Part shown: piece after piece, positions 45,301 to 55,979 of the stretch | Numbering within the stretch: the first letter of the stretch is position 1 | Layout: every line of letters starts with the position of its first letter | Source: Pelodera strongyloides | Lineage: Eukaryota > Nematoda > Chromadorea > Rhabditida > Rhabditidae | Length of the DNA stretch: 64,000 bases | Assembly: GCA_036852015.1 (NCBI GenBank) | Contig: JAANDG010000150.1 | Coordinates: 186,001-250,000, forward strand | Reading direction: 5' to 3' | Notes under the pieces: generated by a model | The model's input: the letters and a program-made list of their open reading frames with translations, nothing else | Told to the model about the DNA's origin: nothing | Database searches by the model: none | Translations under genes and position numbers: made by a program

Positions 45301-48300
45301 ACAGCAAGAAAAGAACCTCAAGCTGCGCTGTCTGCCGAAGAAGCCAATTGAGATGAAGTTTGAAGAACTCATCGGAAAGATGAAGGTTGTCTTCACGACG
45401 AAGAAATCTTTGTTTCGGAAGCGTATCGAATGTCTTCACGTGACCCGCGAGTTTGGAATCGATTACAAGGCCCACATTGGTGTTGTCAATAAGGCTTGTG
45501 ATGAATTCGCTTTCAATGAACTGACAGATGCACAATTCCGAGTCCTGAATTACCTGAATAGCCTGCGTAGTCACGAAGACATCGAACTACGTGCATGGCT
45601 GGTAAAGACTCTGGATCGCACCCCATCGATGACCCTCGATGATGTCGCGGATGCAATTGACAGCTACTACTTGCACAAAGACGATATAGATCTTCCGATG
45701 GCTCCTGCTATTGTTAACAAGGTTAACAAACCCCATCGCGAGTACAAGAATAATGACCGTAGACCTACACAACAGAAGTGCAAGTACTGTGGAAGAGACA
45801 GTGGACATCAGACCTGTCCAGCTAAAGAAGCTACTTGTCATGGTTGTGGTAGAAGAGGACACTACACTGTTGTTTGCCAGCAGAAAAAGGGCAACAACAA
45901 GAATCGAAATCGAAACGTCCATGAAGTGTCTTCACGACCTGTTGGCCACAGGTGCGTCACTATCCAGATGAATGGAAAGAAGGTGCGACTTCAGTTGGAC
46001 ACTGGTTCGGATTGACACTGATATCCGAAGCCACATGGAAGGCGCTGGGTCGACCAACTTGCAATCCCCAAGTGTAGTCGCGACCGCGGCGAATGGAGAG
46101 AAACTCGAATTGATTGGTTCATTCGAGTGCAACGCCTCTTACCAGGACGAGCATCTGACCGGAATAGTGCACGTCACCGCTAGGATGAACCTCCTAGGGC
46201 TGGACTGGTTAGAGCGGTTCCCGTCATTCAGATCTGTGATGGATGCTGTATGCAATCGGGTCTCCGGAAAACCTTCTATCGAAACATCTCATGAAAGTGA
46301 ATCTGCTGCGACGTACGTTGCTACGCTCAAGACGCAATTCGCTGATGTTTTCGCCACCGGGCTTGGTTTCTGTAAGAAGACCAAAGCACGCCTGCAGCTC
46401 AAGAAAGGGGAAAACGAAATTTTCCGACCTAAGAGAATGGTACCATTCCACTTCAAGAAACCGTGGAACTTGAGCTGGACCGACTAGAGCAACTTGGAGT
46501 CATTGAGCGCGTCACGTACTCTCCGTGGGCGGCTCCGATTCTGTGCGTGAAAAGCCGAATGGAAGTGTGAGAGTCTGCGCAGACTTCAGTACAGGACTGA
46601 ATGAAGCTCTGGAAGACTTCTCCCATCCGATTCCTTCCGCAGAAGAAATAATGACAACTCTGAACGGTGGAACTGTCTTCAGTACACTTGACTTCAAGGC
46701 GCCTACCTTCAAGTCGAGTAGAGGACGACTCCAAGAAATTGCTCGTTATCAATACTCATCGAGGCTTGTACCGTTACAACAGACTGTGTTTCGGTGTCAA
46801 GACCGCTCCAGGGATCTTCCAGCAGATCATGGACGCAATGATCACTGGACTGGACGGTTGCTGTGCGTACCTCGATGACGTGATCGTTCTGGAAGAACAA
46901 GACAGGAACACGATCGGAACCTAAATGCCTGTATGAAACGCATTCGGAGTATGGTTTCCACGTCAACTTCGAAAAGTGCACCTTTGCTGCGCGAGAGATA
47001 AGGTACCTCGGGATGATTATCTCCGCAGAAGGTCGCGAAACAGATCCGGCCAAGATTAGACCAATCTTGAGATGCCAGAACCGAACGACGTCAGTCAGTT
47101 ACGCTCGTTCATCGGCAAGATCAATTACTACGGCAGGTTCATAAAGGAATTGCACAAGATCGAGTGCCTTTCGACGAACTTTGAAGAAAGATGTCAAATG
47201 GTACTGGAGTAAAGAGTGTCAAGATGCGTTTGAGCAGGTCAAGAAGATTGTGGCCTCCCAATGTTGCTCACCCACTATGACCCGAAAAAGGAGTTGATCC
47301 TCGTGACGGATGCATCTCAATATGGTCTAGGCGCGGTTTTGCTACACCGAATGAAAGACGGTTCGCAAAAAGCAGTTGAACATGCATCAAGAACTCTACT
47401 CCCAGCTGAAAAGAACTATGGTCAGATTGAGAAAGAAGGTCTTTCTATCTTCTGGGCCTTGAAAAAGTTCTACAAGTACCTGATGGGACGCAAGTTTACT
47501 CTCGTAACAGATCACAAGCCGCTTGTTTCGATTTTTGGATCGAAAAAGGGCATCCCGGTCACAAGCGCCAACAGACTGCAAAGTTGGGCTGTGTACATCA
47601 AAGGTTTTGATTTCAAGATCGTGTTCAAACCTACAGCTGAAATGGGATGTGCCGATGTTCTGTCCAGGCTGATCGCTAATCAGGCAGACACGGACGAAGA
47701 AAAAGTGATTGCCAGAGTACACACGGAGATGTTCAGAGACGAACACTTCAGAACCATTGCTGCCCTACCCGTTACCGTCAACGTTCTGCGTGAGGCTACT
47801 GAGAAGGATAAGACGCTGACAGCGGTCCTTAACGCTCACAGAACTGGTAATTGGCCTGAAAGACCCTCCAAAGACATCACTCAGTTCGCCAATAGAAAAA
47901 CATCATTGTCGCAGACAAACGGAATCCTCTTGTTTGGAGACAGGATAGTCATTATGCGTCTCTCAGGGTCGCATTCTACGACAGTTGCACCAAGGTCACC
48001 AAGGAATCGTTCGAACAAAGTCGCTTGCTAGATCGCTAGTTTACTGGCCATTTATCGACGAGGACATTGAGAACATGGTGAAGTCCTGTGCTAACTGTAG
48101 TCGTGCCAGAAAGCGCCGACTAAGACCAATCTGGAATCGTGGAGCAAGGCCAGTGTGCCTTGGGAAAGAGTTCATGCAGATTTTGCGGTCCACTGGAAGG
48201 AAGTACTACTTGCTTGTCGTTGACGCATTTAGTAAGTGGCCAGAAATTGTTGCGATGGACAGGATTACCACATCCGCCACGATACCAGTCTGAAGAAGAT

Positions 48301-51300
48301 TTTCTCACAATTCGGCATGCCAGAGACCCTGGTAACAGACAATGGAACACAATTCACAAGCGGTGAATTCGCGTTGTTCTGGCAAAAATGGCATAAACAC
48401 TTGAGATGTGCGCCATCACCCGCAGTCGAACGGACAAGCTGAAAGGTTTGTAGACAGTCAAGCGGGCGCTGCTGAAATTGAAGGGGGAGGGAAGCCCTGC
48501 AGAGAATCTTCAGACGTTTCTGCTCTCATACCGTATGACTCCGTCGTCTAACGTTCCTGAAGGAAAGTCGCCAGCAGAAGCTTCCCTGAAAAGAAAGCTG
48601 CGGACTTCATGGGATTTGATGAAACCCAGGCCGGAGAGGAAGATTGTGAAAGACAATCGTATGGAGAGTCAGTACAACAAGAAACACGGTTCGAAGGCTA
48701 CAGTCTTTAACCCAGGAGACTTAGTCTATATGTTCGCGACTACAAAGTTCCTAATAAGCCAGCATGGTTGGAAGCTCTGTAGTGAACAAAAGAGGTAACG
48801 TCATGTACGAAGTGCAGGTCGAAAACCAGAAGAAGCACATTATTCGCCATGCCAACCAGATCAGACCCAGGACAGTCAACACGCGAAGTCGTGCGTAAAT
48901 ACTACTTGACGCCTTTGAAATCGACCCGTTACCTAAGTCGAACCATGAACCGTCTCCTAACGCTGTCGAACCCTATGCTTTAAGCCCAACTAACCAACCG
49001 GTACAGTTGAAGAGATAGTGGTAACCGACCAGACAGTTGTACGGATGATGAACGGTACCGACTTGACACTGTGACACCACCCGCCAGTGAAGCTACTCCG
49101 AAGGAACCGCCGAAGCTCAGACGCTCAAAGAGGATCCGGAAGCCTGTCACTAAGCTCAACATCGCTAACTGGAAGCTTAAGCGTTATTAACCTTATCGTG
49201 TTAATTACTTAGTATGACTTGAATACTAAGAACGGAGGTGGTTAGGTATAGGGATACCTAAGAATGCTTAGGACTATGAAACGTATTATCAGTTACTAGT
49301 TTCAGTAATAGTCGTGGTGTCTAAAGACTATTAACATATGAGTAATTAGCATATTAATAGTATATGTAGATTCAAGCTAGGGCTTGAACTGATTGGTTTT
49401 GATCGCTCGACTAGAGAGTTGTCGTACATATATATTGCCCTCTGTATTGAGTATAATAAACTCTATATCTACACGGTGCCCATTGAACTTGACTTGTGCT
49501 CAGCTCTGTGTCTACAGTTGATTCTGTAGACATAACAGTTCCGGCAATACTTACGTCAAGAAAAATGATACAACGTTTACACAACACAAAAATAAGCTAC
49601 CCACCTGTCATTGGTTTTCTGAGCGACGGGTGATTTAGTAGAATTTGTGATCCTTGTTGCGCGCACAACAACCGCACGTTTTCATCGATATCCTTGTACC
49701 TAAAAGAAACAAATAACATCGCCATTGCCTCACTTTTTCATGTCATAAAAAAGAAGAATATATATAATAAAAAAAATGGTCAAAAGCGAAAACATTAGTA
49801 TAACAAAAGACATAAACATACATAGTGATGAAAATGGAAAAGCACGTTTCGTCATGCTCATGAACAACAACTGAAAATTGCATCCAAATAATAACGAGAC
49901 AGCTACAAGTGTTCGGATAGTCAGTCTTCTTACCTATTCAGATAGGCTTCCCATATTTTGGGTTGATCTTCCGAAATTCGACATTTCGGATGGACAGCAA
50001 TCAATCCAACCAACTTGGTGCCCATTATACGTTGTTCAGCATCTTCAGACTGGAAAACAATGTAATAAAGTAAACGTGAATTCCAATTCATAATAAATAA
50101 ATATTAAATAATTCAGTCAAATATCCCATGTTATATTGCAAATAATACTCACCTTTACAGGACTATATTCAGATATAAATTACAACATTACAAATAAAAT
50201 TCACATAACATTCAGTCAGTAAACCACAAATAATATCTCAAGCAAGAACCCCATACTATATGCAATTTCTAAATAATTCTAAAGAACTCACACGTAATTG
50301 TTGATGGAGTTGTGGTAGTACAGGAGCTACTAGCTCCGGAGAAATTTGATGCAACTCGTAGATAACCTAAAACCGAAATTTGTTGAATTTTTGGCGTTAT
50401 AGATAAACAAATAGCCAACAGATCAGGTGCGCAGACCCACAGAACACCTGATCGAGTTATACACTGCATTCTCTTTGGCATATCATTTGTGATGCACACT
50501 TTGAGGTGTTATTTAAAAAAAAAATAGAGAAAATTAATAAATAAGCCGTGTACTAACAATTATAAGTGTAATTGTGTACTTGTATGCTCCACAAAGTTGG
50601 TAGAATAGAATATTCAGATTATAATGTGTGCTTTTTTTCCAAACCGTCAGCTCCCTCTTGGTTGGAACAAAAATAAGCTCACACTATTCTACGATAAGTG
50701 TAATAACTGAACCATGAACCCAAAAGCAGAGAGAAATTACCTCAAATAATTTGGCCTTTGACTGACCGACCAGGTCACACTCAAGTGGAAGCTCGCCGGC
50801 CAAAAGTCCACGGGAGAGAAGCTGAAATAATATAATTAAAGGGAATGTCAAGCCGGTTTTTCATGTTGGGCTCAAAAGAAAGCTTATGTTTTGAAGGTAA
50901 GGAAAGTGAAAATAAAAATAAACAAAAACTTTCATATAAGAAGAAAAACAATTTCAAACCCCTCCAAAAAACTCCTTCAATATGGGATTCTGGTCATTTG
51001 GACAAAATCAGAACTATTCTCTGCCGCAGGACCGTTTGCTGTTAGACAGCAAAGAAAAAGAGGAGGGCGCGAGAGAAATTTGTTTAAGTCAGCAAAGAAA
51101 AAGAGGAGAGCGCGAGAGAAATTGTGTAAACTACGGTAGCTGTGACAGCGTGTTATAGAATATCTGTGAATCAGGCTTGACATTCGCTTTAAGCGCATGA
51201 AACTACTATTACTTAAAACTGAAAGACAATTACGAAACGCCCTCAAGAACGGAGATGAATACAAGAAATAATAAATCACGAACTTACTTGACTTGAAAGA

Positions 51301-54300
51301 CAATTTAAAAAAAAATGAAACAAAGAACCCAAGCCTCCCAAGCTAAGCTATGGACTAACCATGAAACCTAATTCAACAAAAAATACTTACGAGTTGACAG
51401 TTGATGACCACCGACAATAACCAAGTAAAGATTTAACAAGAAATAAAGATAAAGTATAATAAAAAAAATCAAACGAACCCATTGAATCTGTGCCTCCAGA
51501 CTGGTTTGTGAAGTCATAATAAGTTGCCGAGCCATGTGATAGCTGTCCTTGTTGTTTCCCTAAAGGAATCACATCATAATATACAATCACAAATCACAAT
51601 CACTCGTATATGGCGTAGCGGTACCGAGGAGAATGAGATAATTGAAGATAAATGAAGCAAAACACCAAGTACAAATATACGGTAAAAAATACACACACTC
51701 ACCTTTTGTGGATTGATTATGTAGAAAAATAATGCATCCAGGATGTTATTGGTAACTTGGTCGATTTTTCGAAGGAGGGCAGCTATCATCGAGCATAATG
51801 CACCAAGAACCTGAAAATCAAGAAATATAATTCCCCACGGGGAATTCCCCGTTTTTTTTCTCTGCGTGTCTCGCATTAGAGCGTTATTTGCCGTCCCCAG
51901 GAACCAGGAACTATTTCCCCGAAGAAATCGGAGTGGTGAATATGGCCCCTGGAGAACAAACTGATATTCAAACAGGGAATAGATAAGACACGATTTTCTT
52001 TTTCATGCCACCGTAATTTTTAGGCTCTTTTTTCCACTCCCAATACTGCGAACATTCAGTGAATCAACAAATCACAGTAAATAAAAATCGTCACTGCTAA
52101 ACGCACACGCACAAAAGTACCACAAATCGCGTGGTGGCTAAGGTTTTGTTTGCATCTCACCCATAACAGACAAAACACCAGGTCCGCTTATTGCAATCGT
52201 TTTTTACTGATAAATCATAATAATAATAATAATAATAATAACGGTTTATTGGTTAACAATCAATAAACATAAAGAACGTCAACCAAAGGGAACTAGGGAA
52301 CCCTAGGACCCCGCGCTTCACAACGCGAAAATACTTACTAGGGACCAAATATATAGCTGTATGTTCTGAAATCATGCTTCCGCAGGACATCAGAATTCAG
52401 AATATAAAACGTCAGTACCGGACAGGTCAATGAACACCAATCAAGTTGCCATGTTTTGGAAAGAAAGGAATGCAATCAAAGAAACGGGAACACTAAAAGG
52501 CCATTATGCCTACCTTGCTCCCATCCTCATCCGACTCGTCCGGTTCACTCTGCTCCTCATCATCAACCACACTTCCGTTCTCGGATGTAGTCCGCGGAGA
52601 GGCAACCTAAACAGATAAACGGCATAAATAAAGGTCACAATATGGCTCAGCGAAGCATAAATCTAGTGCGCAAAGGCTCAAATCGATACTATCTACTTAT
52701 GCAACACTGATGCATTTCACTTAAAGCAAAATGCCCGCCGGTTTTTGAAACGCATAGTGGACAATTGAATTCTTACGTATTTATGCAAATTTAGTCGAAT
52801 TTAACTGTTTAGAAAAATAAATTTACAGTAATAATAGGAAAAGTGTAAAGGAGAGTATTGATTGATAGATAAAGTGTATCATGTTCTTTAACATGATAAC
52901 CCCGTTTCGACCCTGATCGTATACGAGGATTTTGCTGATGTTGGGTAAGAATGATGGTGTACTCGATGCGTTTCAAAAACCGGCCGGTATTTCGCTTTAA
53001 ATACATAAATTTGGAACAGCTGCCGGAGACGGTTCGCGCCGATTTATGGTCACAATCAGCATCTACATAGTCATAGTCTATGAAATGAAACACTTCTCAC
53101 CTTCGTTCGCGCGGCAATTTCCAGAGAAGTTCTAATCAGCTGCCGAATTACCAGTTGAGGTTCTTCGCCGGGTAAATCCAAGCAAAGATGCAGAGTTTCA
53201 CAAGATGAAATATTCTGAAAAATACATGAATCAGTTAGGGCGCGCTCGGGATGCTCTTTTCGAAAGGTTCTAAGTTCTAATGCAAATACGTCGTTCGGGG
53301 TGGACATTTCCGAAAGGTTCTAGTGCTTGGAGAAAGCAAAAAAAATACAGTAGGAAATAGTACGTAAAAAGATGAATTAGCATGTGTTAGTTAGCAAACA
53401 TAACATACAGCGGATTCGATTGGTCGTAAATATGTTTTTACTGTAGTTCAATATTTTCTATGTTAAAGCGAAATGCTAGCTCCTTTGGAAAATTTGCATA
53501 TGATAAGCAAATCCTATGTATCCTATGCTAATTTTGTACGATTGCCGTGGACGATCGTACAAAATTAGCATAGGATACATAGGAATAGGATTTGCTTATC
53601 ATATGCAAATTTTCCAAAGAGGCTAGCATTTCGCTTTATGGGCAGTATCGCTCGGCAAAATAAATACTGCTCATTTACTAACCTCCAACAAATAATGGTA
53701 TCGTCGATATATTGGTGCTCTGGGATCCTCCAGTCCTTTCAATGTACGAGTGAGGAAGAGAAGGACTTCCTGAAATATATCCAATTAGTAATTATATAAA
53801 TACTTTATTCCGAAAAAAAAGCGAAATGTTGGTTTATCATAGTAAACATCTCTTCAGCTACAAGAACTTAACAAGCCGAGGTCGAAACCATCCGCCTAAA
53901 TTTGGATAAAAAATGTCTAGTATGCTCATTTCATAATCAATTGGTAATTTCATAAAAAGGCAACCAAACAAACACACCCGTAATTGCTCAGGATTCGAAA
54001 TTGCGCATTCCGGTGAATTGATTCTGAATAGGTCCGCGTAACAGCACGCCAAGTGAATCTGGAAAATTATACATTAGAAAAAGTAAGGATGGTCACATGG
54101 TCAGACTTTTTGCTAGGGAATAATGTTTACACGATTCCATCACTCATAGAAGTGCGCAATTTTCTTTTGAGGTGGTCTGCACTAGTGTTTCATCCGCTTT
54201 CCAGGAAATTCCAAGAAAAAAATTAGCAAGCAATTAGCAAGTACCTGTACTTCTCGGCTAGAACACTCCAAAAAAGCCGGTTGTGTTAGATGTTCAATCA

Positions 54301-54533
54301 AACTGCCGAATTTAATCGTTGCAGCTCCTGCATCACTGTTGGGTTCGTCTTGAAGTGCTTCAGAGAGTGTCTGAAAAATTATCGATCTTGTTTCTAAGCA
54401 AATAAACAAAATGAATAGCAAAATATGTCTCAATTTCAAATGAACTTACCCTTAGTTTCTTGACTAATTCGCTGTTGTTTTTGTTGGGATCAATTGGCCC
54501 ACAGTTTGGTGGGTACTCGACTTCCCCACCCAT
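24358..54533 (-). CDS. evl-14: PDS5 sister-chromatid cohesion protein (EVL-14-like), 47 exons
   Basis: A nuclear HEAT-repeat cohesin regulator. Exons from 5': 54450-54533, 54245-54370, 53978-54058, 53683-53769, 53101-53214, 52514-52606, 51703-51810, 51479-51559, 50741-50821, 50292-50366, 49934-50049, 49605-49699, 43654-43799, 43242-43309, 42646-42732, 42199-42312, 41780-41885, 41487-41555, 41000-41116, 40649-40777, 40286-40381, 39982-40075, 39671-39749, 39203-39329, 38928-39065, 38491-38604, 38293-38304, 38105-38229, 36867-36990, 36315-36362, 35926-36014, 35588-35670, 35220-35343, 34940-35018, 34430-34501, 33184-33240, 32823-32938, 28667-28764, 28250-28353, 27775-27858, 27548-27631, 27059-27138, 26415-26657, 25894-26010, 25590-25664, 25170-25343, 24358-24421. 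They sum to 4677 nt (1558 residues) in one frame. Conserved stretches include VLIERYYVSCIVPFVLPPEK and EERLAV-like helices (SEDAEQRIMGTKLVGLIAVH). The tail is acidic, Ser/Lys-rich and has AT-hook-like GRGRP and RGRGRGR blocks. The introns host the gypsy element, the LINE and the minisatellite. Confidence 0.93.
24462..25131. repeat. 24-bp minisatellite in the last PDS5 intron
   Basis: About 28 copies of a 24-bp unit containing CGACCGGACCACCCAAG and TTGCATT. Variants have GGGCCACCC, GGACAACAC or AGTAGCATT. Because the period is a multiple of three, long ORFs appear on both strands; they are artefacts. Confidence 0.95.
26688..26770 (+). pseudogene. tRNA-like relic in a PDS5 intron
   Basis: GGTAGCATAGTGGTTCACGC followed 30 nt later by GGGTTCAATTCC. 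Its stems are not fully complementary. Confidence 0.5.
28149..28222. mobile_element. Short 74-bp MITE, family A
   Basis: Both termini present (TTAAAGCGAAATACACG and CAGTATTTCGCTTTAA) with the centre deleted. It ends 27 bp from a PDS5 exon. Confidence 0.82.
28810..28931. repeat. Dispersed GGGGAA inverted repeat, family F
   Basis: CCTGGGGAAATACTGCC at the left, and CCAGGGAATACTTCCCCGAG with GTGGTGAATACGGCCTCAGG at the right. Related pieces are at 7735-7835, 35362-35412, 51828-51950, 62370-62430 and 63930-63990. Confidence 0.65.
29153..32763 (+). mobile_element. Non-LTR retrotransposon with 2A-like motif, zinc finger, endonuclease and RT; degenerate
   Basis: A 3.6-kb LINE in the PDS5 intron between exons 32823-32938 and 28667-28764. 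It ends in (CAA)n and is flanked by the 13-bp duplication ATGCATTTCAAAA (29140-29152, 32764-32776). Order of parts: an N-terminal leader ending QAGDVEENPGP; a Cys/His finger (CITC..CVQC..C..H, then FACPSC in another frame); an apurinic-type endonuclease (QYNCNGI, LQETKL, GDFNAHD, SSDHLP); RT (RAIGPDGLAP, GYRPISLLS, AIDMEKAFDS-like); and a C-terminal CPDC..H..C knuckle. At least five frame changes break it. The RT catalytic box reads YAYD at 31633-31644 instead of YADD. It is dead as written. It belongs to the Jockey/CR1/I-like group; clade not resolved. Confidence 0.9.
29358..29390 (+). other. 2A-like ribosome-skipping motif in the LINE ORF
   Basis: The frame encodes QAGDVEENPGP, a perfect match to the 2A consensus D(V/I)ExNPGP, preceded by leucines as in known 2A sequences. 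It sits about 10 residues before the first zinc-finger cysteine. At known 2A sites the ribosome skips the final Gly-Pro bond and releases the upstream peptide. Comparable motifs are known near the N-terminus of some trypanosome and animal non-LTR retrotransposons. Confidence 0.85.
33849..33946. repeat. Palindrome related to family D
   Basis: GTATTGTATCTACTTTGGG and its inverse CCAAGTAGGTACAATAC flank GCGTATGATA and its inverse. A fragment of the same type is at 2386-2449. Confidence 0.7.
36990..37835. repeat. GC-rich tandem/inverted repeats around a tRNA-like relic in a PDS5 intron
   Basis: Blocks of TATGTCTGCGGGAAAGTC repeat at 37540-37640 and with variations to 37810. Inverse copies lie at 37130-37235 (CGCAGACTTTCCCGCATGG). 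The two clusters flank an AT-rich stretch and a tRNA-like sequence at 37345-37435. Confidence 0.75.
37345..37435 (-). pseudogene. tRNA-like relic (Leu/Ser type)
   Basis: The minus strand has GGCTGAGTGGTTGAAGGCGC (A-box region) and GGGTTCAATTCC (B box). The acceptor and T stems are imperfect. Confidence 0.5.
38249..38280. repeat. MITE family B, single left end
   Basis: TTAAAGTGGTATAACAGCC only. It lies 13 bp from the PDS5 micro-exon. Confidence 0.6.
38293..38304 (-). CDS. evl-14: 12-nt micro-exon of PDS5 (LHVA)
   Basis: On the minus strand TTTTTTGCAG precedes TTGCACGTTGCA, which is followed by GTAAGT. It encodes four residues between VYGLK and FLMRF. Other PDS5 proteins have four residues here (for example KLLVRWLL in the human protein), so skipping it would delete part of a helix without changing frame. 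Confidence 0.85.
39090..39170 (+). repeat. (AAAC)n simple repeat
   Basis: CAAACAAACAAAC runs separated by CACC, in a PDS5 intron between two exons about 140 bp apart. Confidence 0.85.
44167..44464 (+). repeat. 5' LTR of the gypsy element
   Basis: A 298-bp repeat beginning TGTTAGG and ending ATAACA. It differs from the 3' copy at the first base and at 44198 (T against G at 49271). A candidate primer-binding site starting TGGCGTTCAG follows at 44466. Confidence 0.93.
44519..44625 (+). repeat. Tandem duplication in the gypsy 5' leader
   Basis: A block of about 50 bp starting GATCTCTACGGAAAGG occurs twice, offset by 55 bp, between the primer-binding site and gag. The copies are nearly identical. 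Confidence 0.8.
49240..49537 (+). repeat. 3' LTR of the gypsy element
   Basis: A 298-bp copy of the 5' LTR, preceded by the purine-rich AAGAACGGAGG that could be the polypurine tract. The first base is G instead of T. Confidence 0.93.
50836..51192. mobile_element. TTAA-bounded element, family C, copy 2
   Basis: A 357-bp copy of 602-957 in the same orientation, in a PDS5 intron. The few differences cluster around 50976-51002. Confidence 0.88.
51828..51950. repeat. Family F repeat, second copy
   Basis: CCCCACGGGGAATTCCCCG followed by CTATTTCCCCGAAG and GTGGTGAATATGGCCCC. It starts 18 bp from the PDS5 exon that ends at 51810. Confidence 0.65.
52214..52368 (-). repeat. Dispersed repeat with (TTA)n tail, copy 1
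   Basis: Reverse complement of 58744-58883, ending in (TTA)n in its own orientation. The shared core includes ATATATTTGGTCCCTAGTAA and TTGTGAAGCGCGGGGTC. The simple-repeat tail suggests a LINE/SINE 3' end. Confidence 0.75.
52721..53000. mobile_element. MITE family A with internal extra sequence
   Basis: Begins TTAAAGCAAAATGCCCGCC and ends CGGTATTTCGCTTTAA. The interior of about 100 bp extra includes GATAACCCCGTTTCGACCCT, which recurs near 59275. Confidence 0.85.
53463..53639. mobile_element. Near-perfect palindromic MITE, family D
   Basis: Begins TTAAAGCGAAATGCTAGC and ends GCTAGCATTTCGCTTTA. Almost the whole 177 bp is an inverted repeat around a small centre near 53554. It lies in a PDS5 intron. 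Confidence 0.88.
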
Positions 54534-55979
54534 TTATGATCTAAAAACGGCACAGATTGTGAAAAAAAATTTAACACGGCTGCATAACAAAAAAAAATAC
54601 TGTGGGGCGGATAAACAGAAAATGTTCAGTAAATTAGTGCAGAGGAGAACATTCGAAAAAATGTACTCCTGAATTTCTTGTCTTTCCGATATCACTAACT
54701 AACAACGGTCAGCTCGTCCGAAGACCTCCAACCTCCAACTACTCAATTCAATGGGCGCGTCACAAAAGTAATTGGGAGCTTTATTGAGCAAAAGAAATAA
54801 CAAAACGTTTTTGATTTAAAAGTAAAGTCAAGTTGTTTGCGGGTACGTGCGGCGACGGCGGTGCGAGAAATCGCGCGCCGAAAATTTAAAACCGATAATT
54901 GTGAACAAGTACTGTAGTTTAGTGTACCGTATATTGTCACAAACTCGAATTAATATACAACTAGTAAAGATCTAGTATACATCTAATATAGATTTGGCAT
55001 TTTCTGCTAACCCAGGACCAACGCAATACTGGTATTAGATTGAAACAAAATTGGTGTTCCCGTAGTCTGGATCTATTATTTCTCATGCAAAATCGATGCA
55101 AATTTGACGCTATGGGTCGGGGGACCTGTGCCTTTTGGCCGCATCTTTTAGTTTTATTTCCCTTGAAATGTTTTGTTTTGTTTTCTTATTATTATTACTT
55201 TCATTTGTTGCAGATGTTACAGTGTTATTACAGTGTTTTAACCCTTCACATCCCTTGGGTGCATTAGCCCTCAACCCATCCGTTCTCATTTTGTTTATTC
55301 TTCGAAGCTTCATGACTTTGTTAACGCTATTTTTTTTGCCCTTTTCCTCGTTTTACGGTGAATAAAATATTTGAAACTTCCCAAGTATAGATGGCAAACC
55401 TTTGTGGTTATATCTTATATAATCACTTGTCAATTCATGAGAAAAATATACCTCACTTATCAACTTATCACTTCAGGCTTCTCCCTATCTTTCTCTCTCT
55501 CCCTTCGCTCTCTTTCTCCATCGTCCATCGAATATTTTAGTCGGGACTTTTCTCCCACTCTCCCTCCCAGAGGTATAGCTCAATGATATTCGATAGATCA
55601 ATCCTATCCTTGCTCTTCCTATCATATCTCTCACTTCTTTGTGTCCATTTTCTTTGACAGCTCCCTCAGCTCCTTCTCTATTTCTATCGCTTATCCCTGT
55701 ATCTGCATTCTATCTTCCCGTCTCAGTTTCATGTCTGCCGGTGGTTGCTTGTTTACACTGTTGTCATTTTCTTAGAGACACATACATTCGATAAACTTTT
55801 CCACTTGTTATTAACCTAAAGTATTTGTTGAAAGTTAAGGCTTATTTTTTATTGTTTAAGATATTTGAGGAAATTTCAGGAAATGTATTGTATTTTACGT
55901 TTTTTTTGGCGATCGATGACCAAAACAGTCTTTCAAACATTCAAACTTTTTTTTATGAAAAATGTTTTGTTCCAGTAAT
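54534..55979. promoter_or_regulatory. Divergent promoter interval, PDS5 / neuferricin
   Basis: About 1.4 kb lies between the two start codons, which face away from each other. The right half is strongly T/C-rich on the plus strand (CT-rich 55485-55565). No MITE or retroelement is recognisable here, unlike the surrounding introns. Confidence 0.5.
55963..55975 (+). promoter_or_regulatory. Probable spliced-leader acceptor of the neuferricin gene
   Basis: The sequence TTTTGTTCCAG ends at 55975, and the start codon follows after only TAAT. A strong acceptor with no room for an upstream exon ATG fits SL trans-splicing. Confidence 0.55.

Larger units (their letters stand above)
44167..49537 (+). 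mobile_element. Ty3/gypsy-type LTR retrotransposon, full length but with broken ORFs
   Basis: A 5,371-bp element in a PDS5 intron, opposite in orientation to the host gene. It is flanked by the 5-bp duplication GTTCC (44162-44166 and 49538-49542). The order gag, protease, RT, RNase H, integrase places it in Ty3/gypsy. The gag-like frame (44902-46010) ends in two zinc knuckles near 45777-45880 and a protease DTGSD box. RT has an intact YLDD at 46868-46879. RNase H spans about 47261-47690 (VTDASQYGLGAVL, VTDHKPL). Integrase follows from about 47985 (HQGHQG, SCANC, VVDAFSKWPEI, VTDNGTQF). Frame breaks occur near 45135, just after DTGSD at 46014, near 46465, near 46555, between RT and RNase H, and inside integrase. 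It therefore cannot make a complete polyprotein as written. Confidence 0.93.

Noticed and set aside
51391..51420. Possible extra 30-nt PDS5 exon before a good GTAAGT donor
   Set aside because: There is no AG acceptor in front of it (it would need GG), and joining 51479-51559 directly to 50741-50821 keeps phase and fits the length of other PDS5 proteins.
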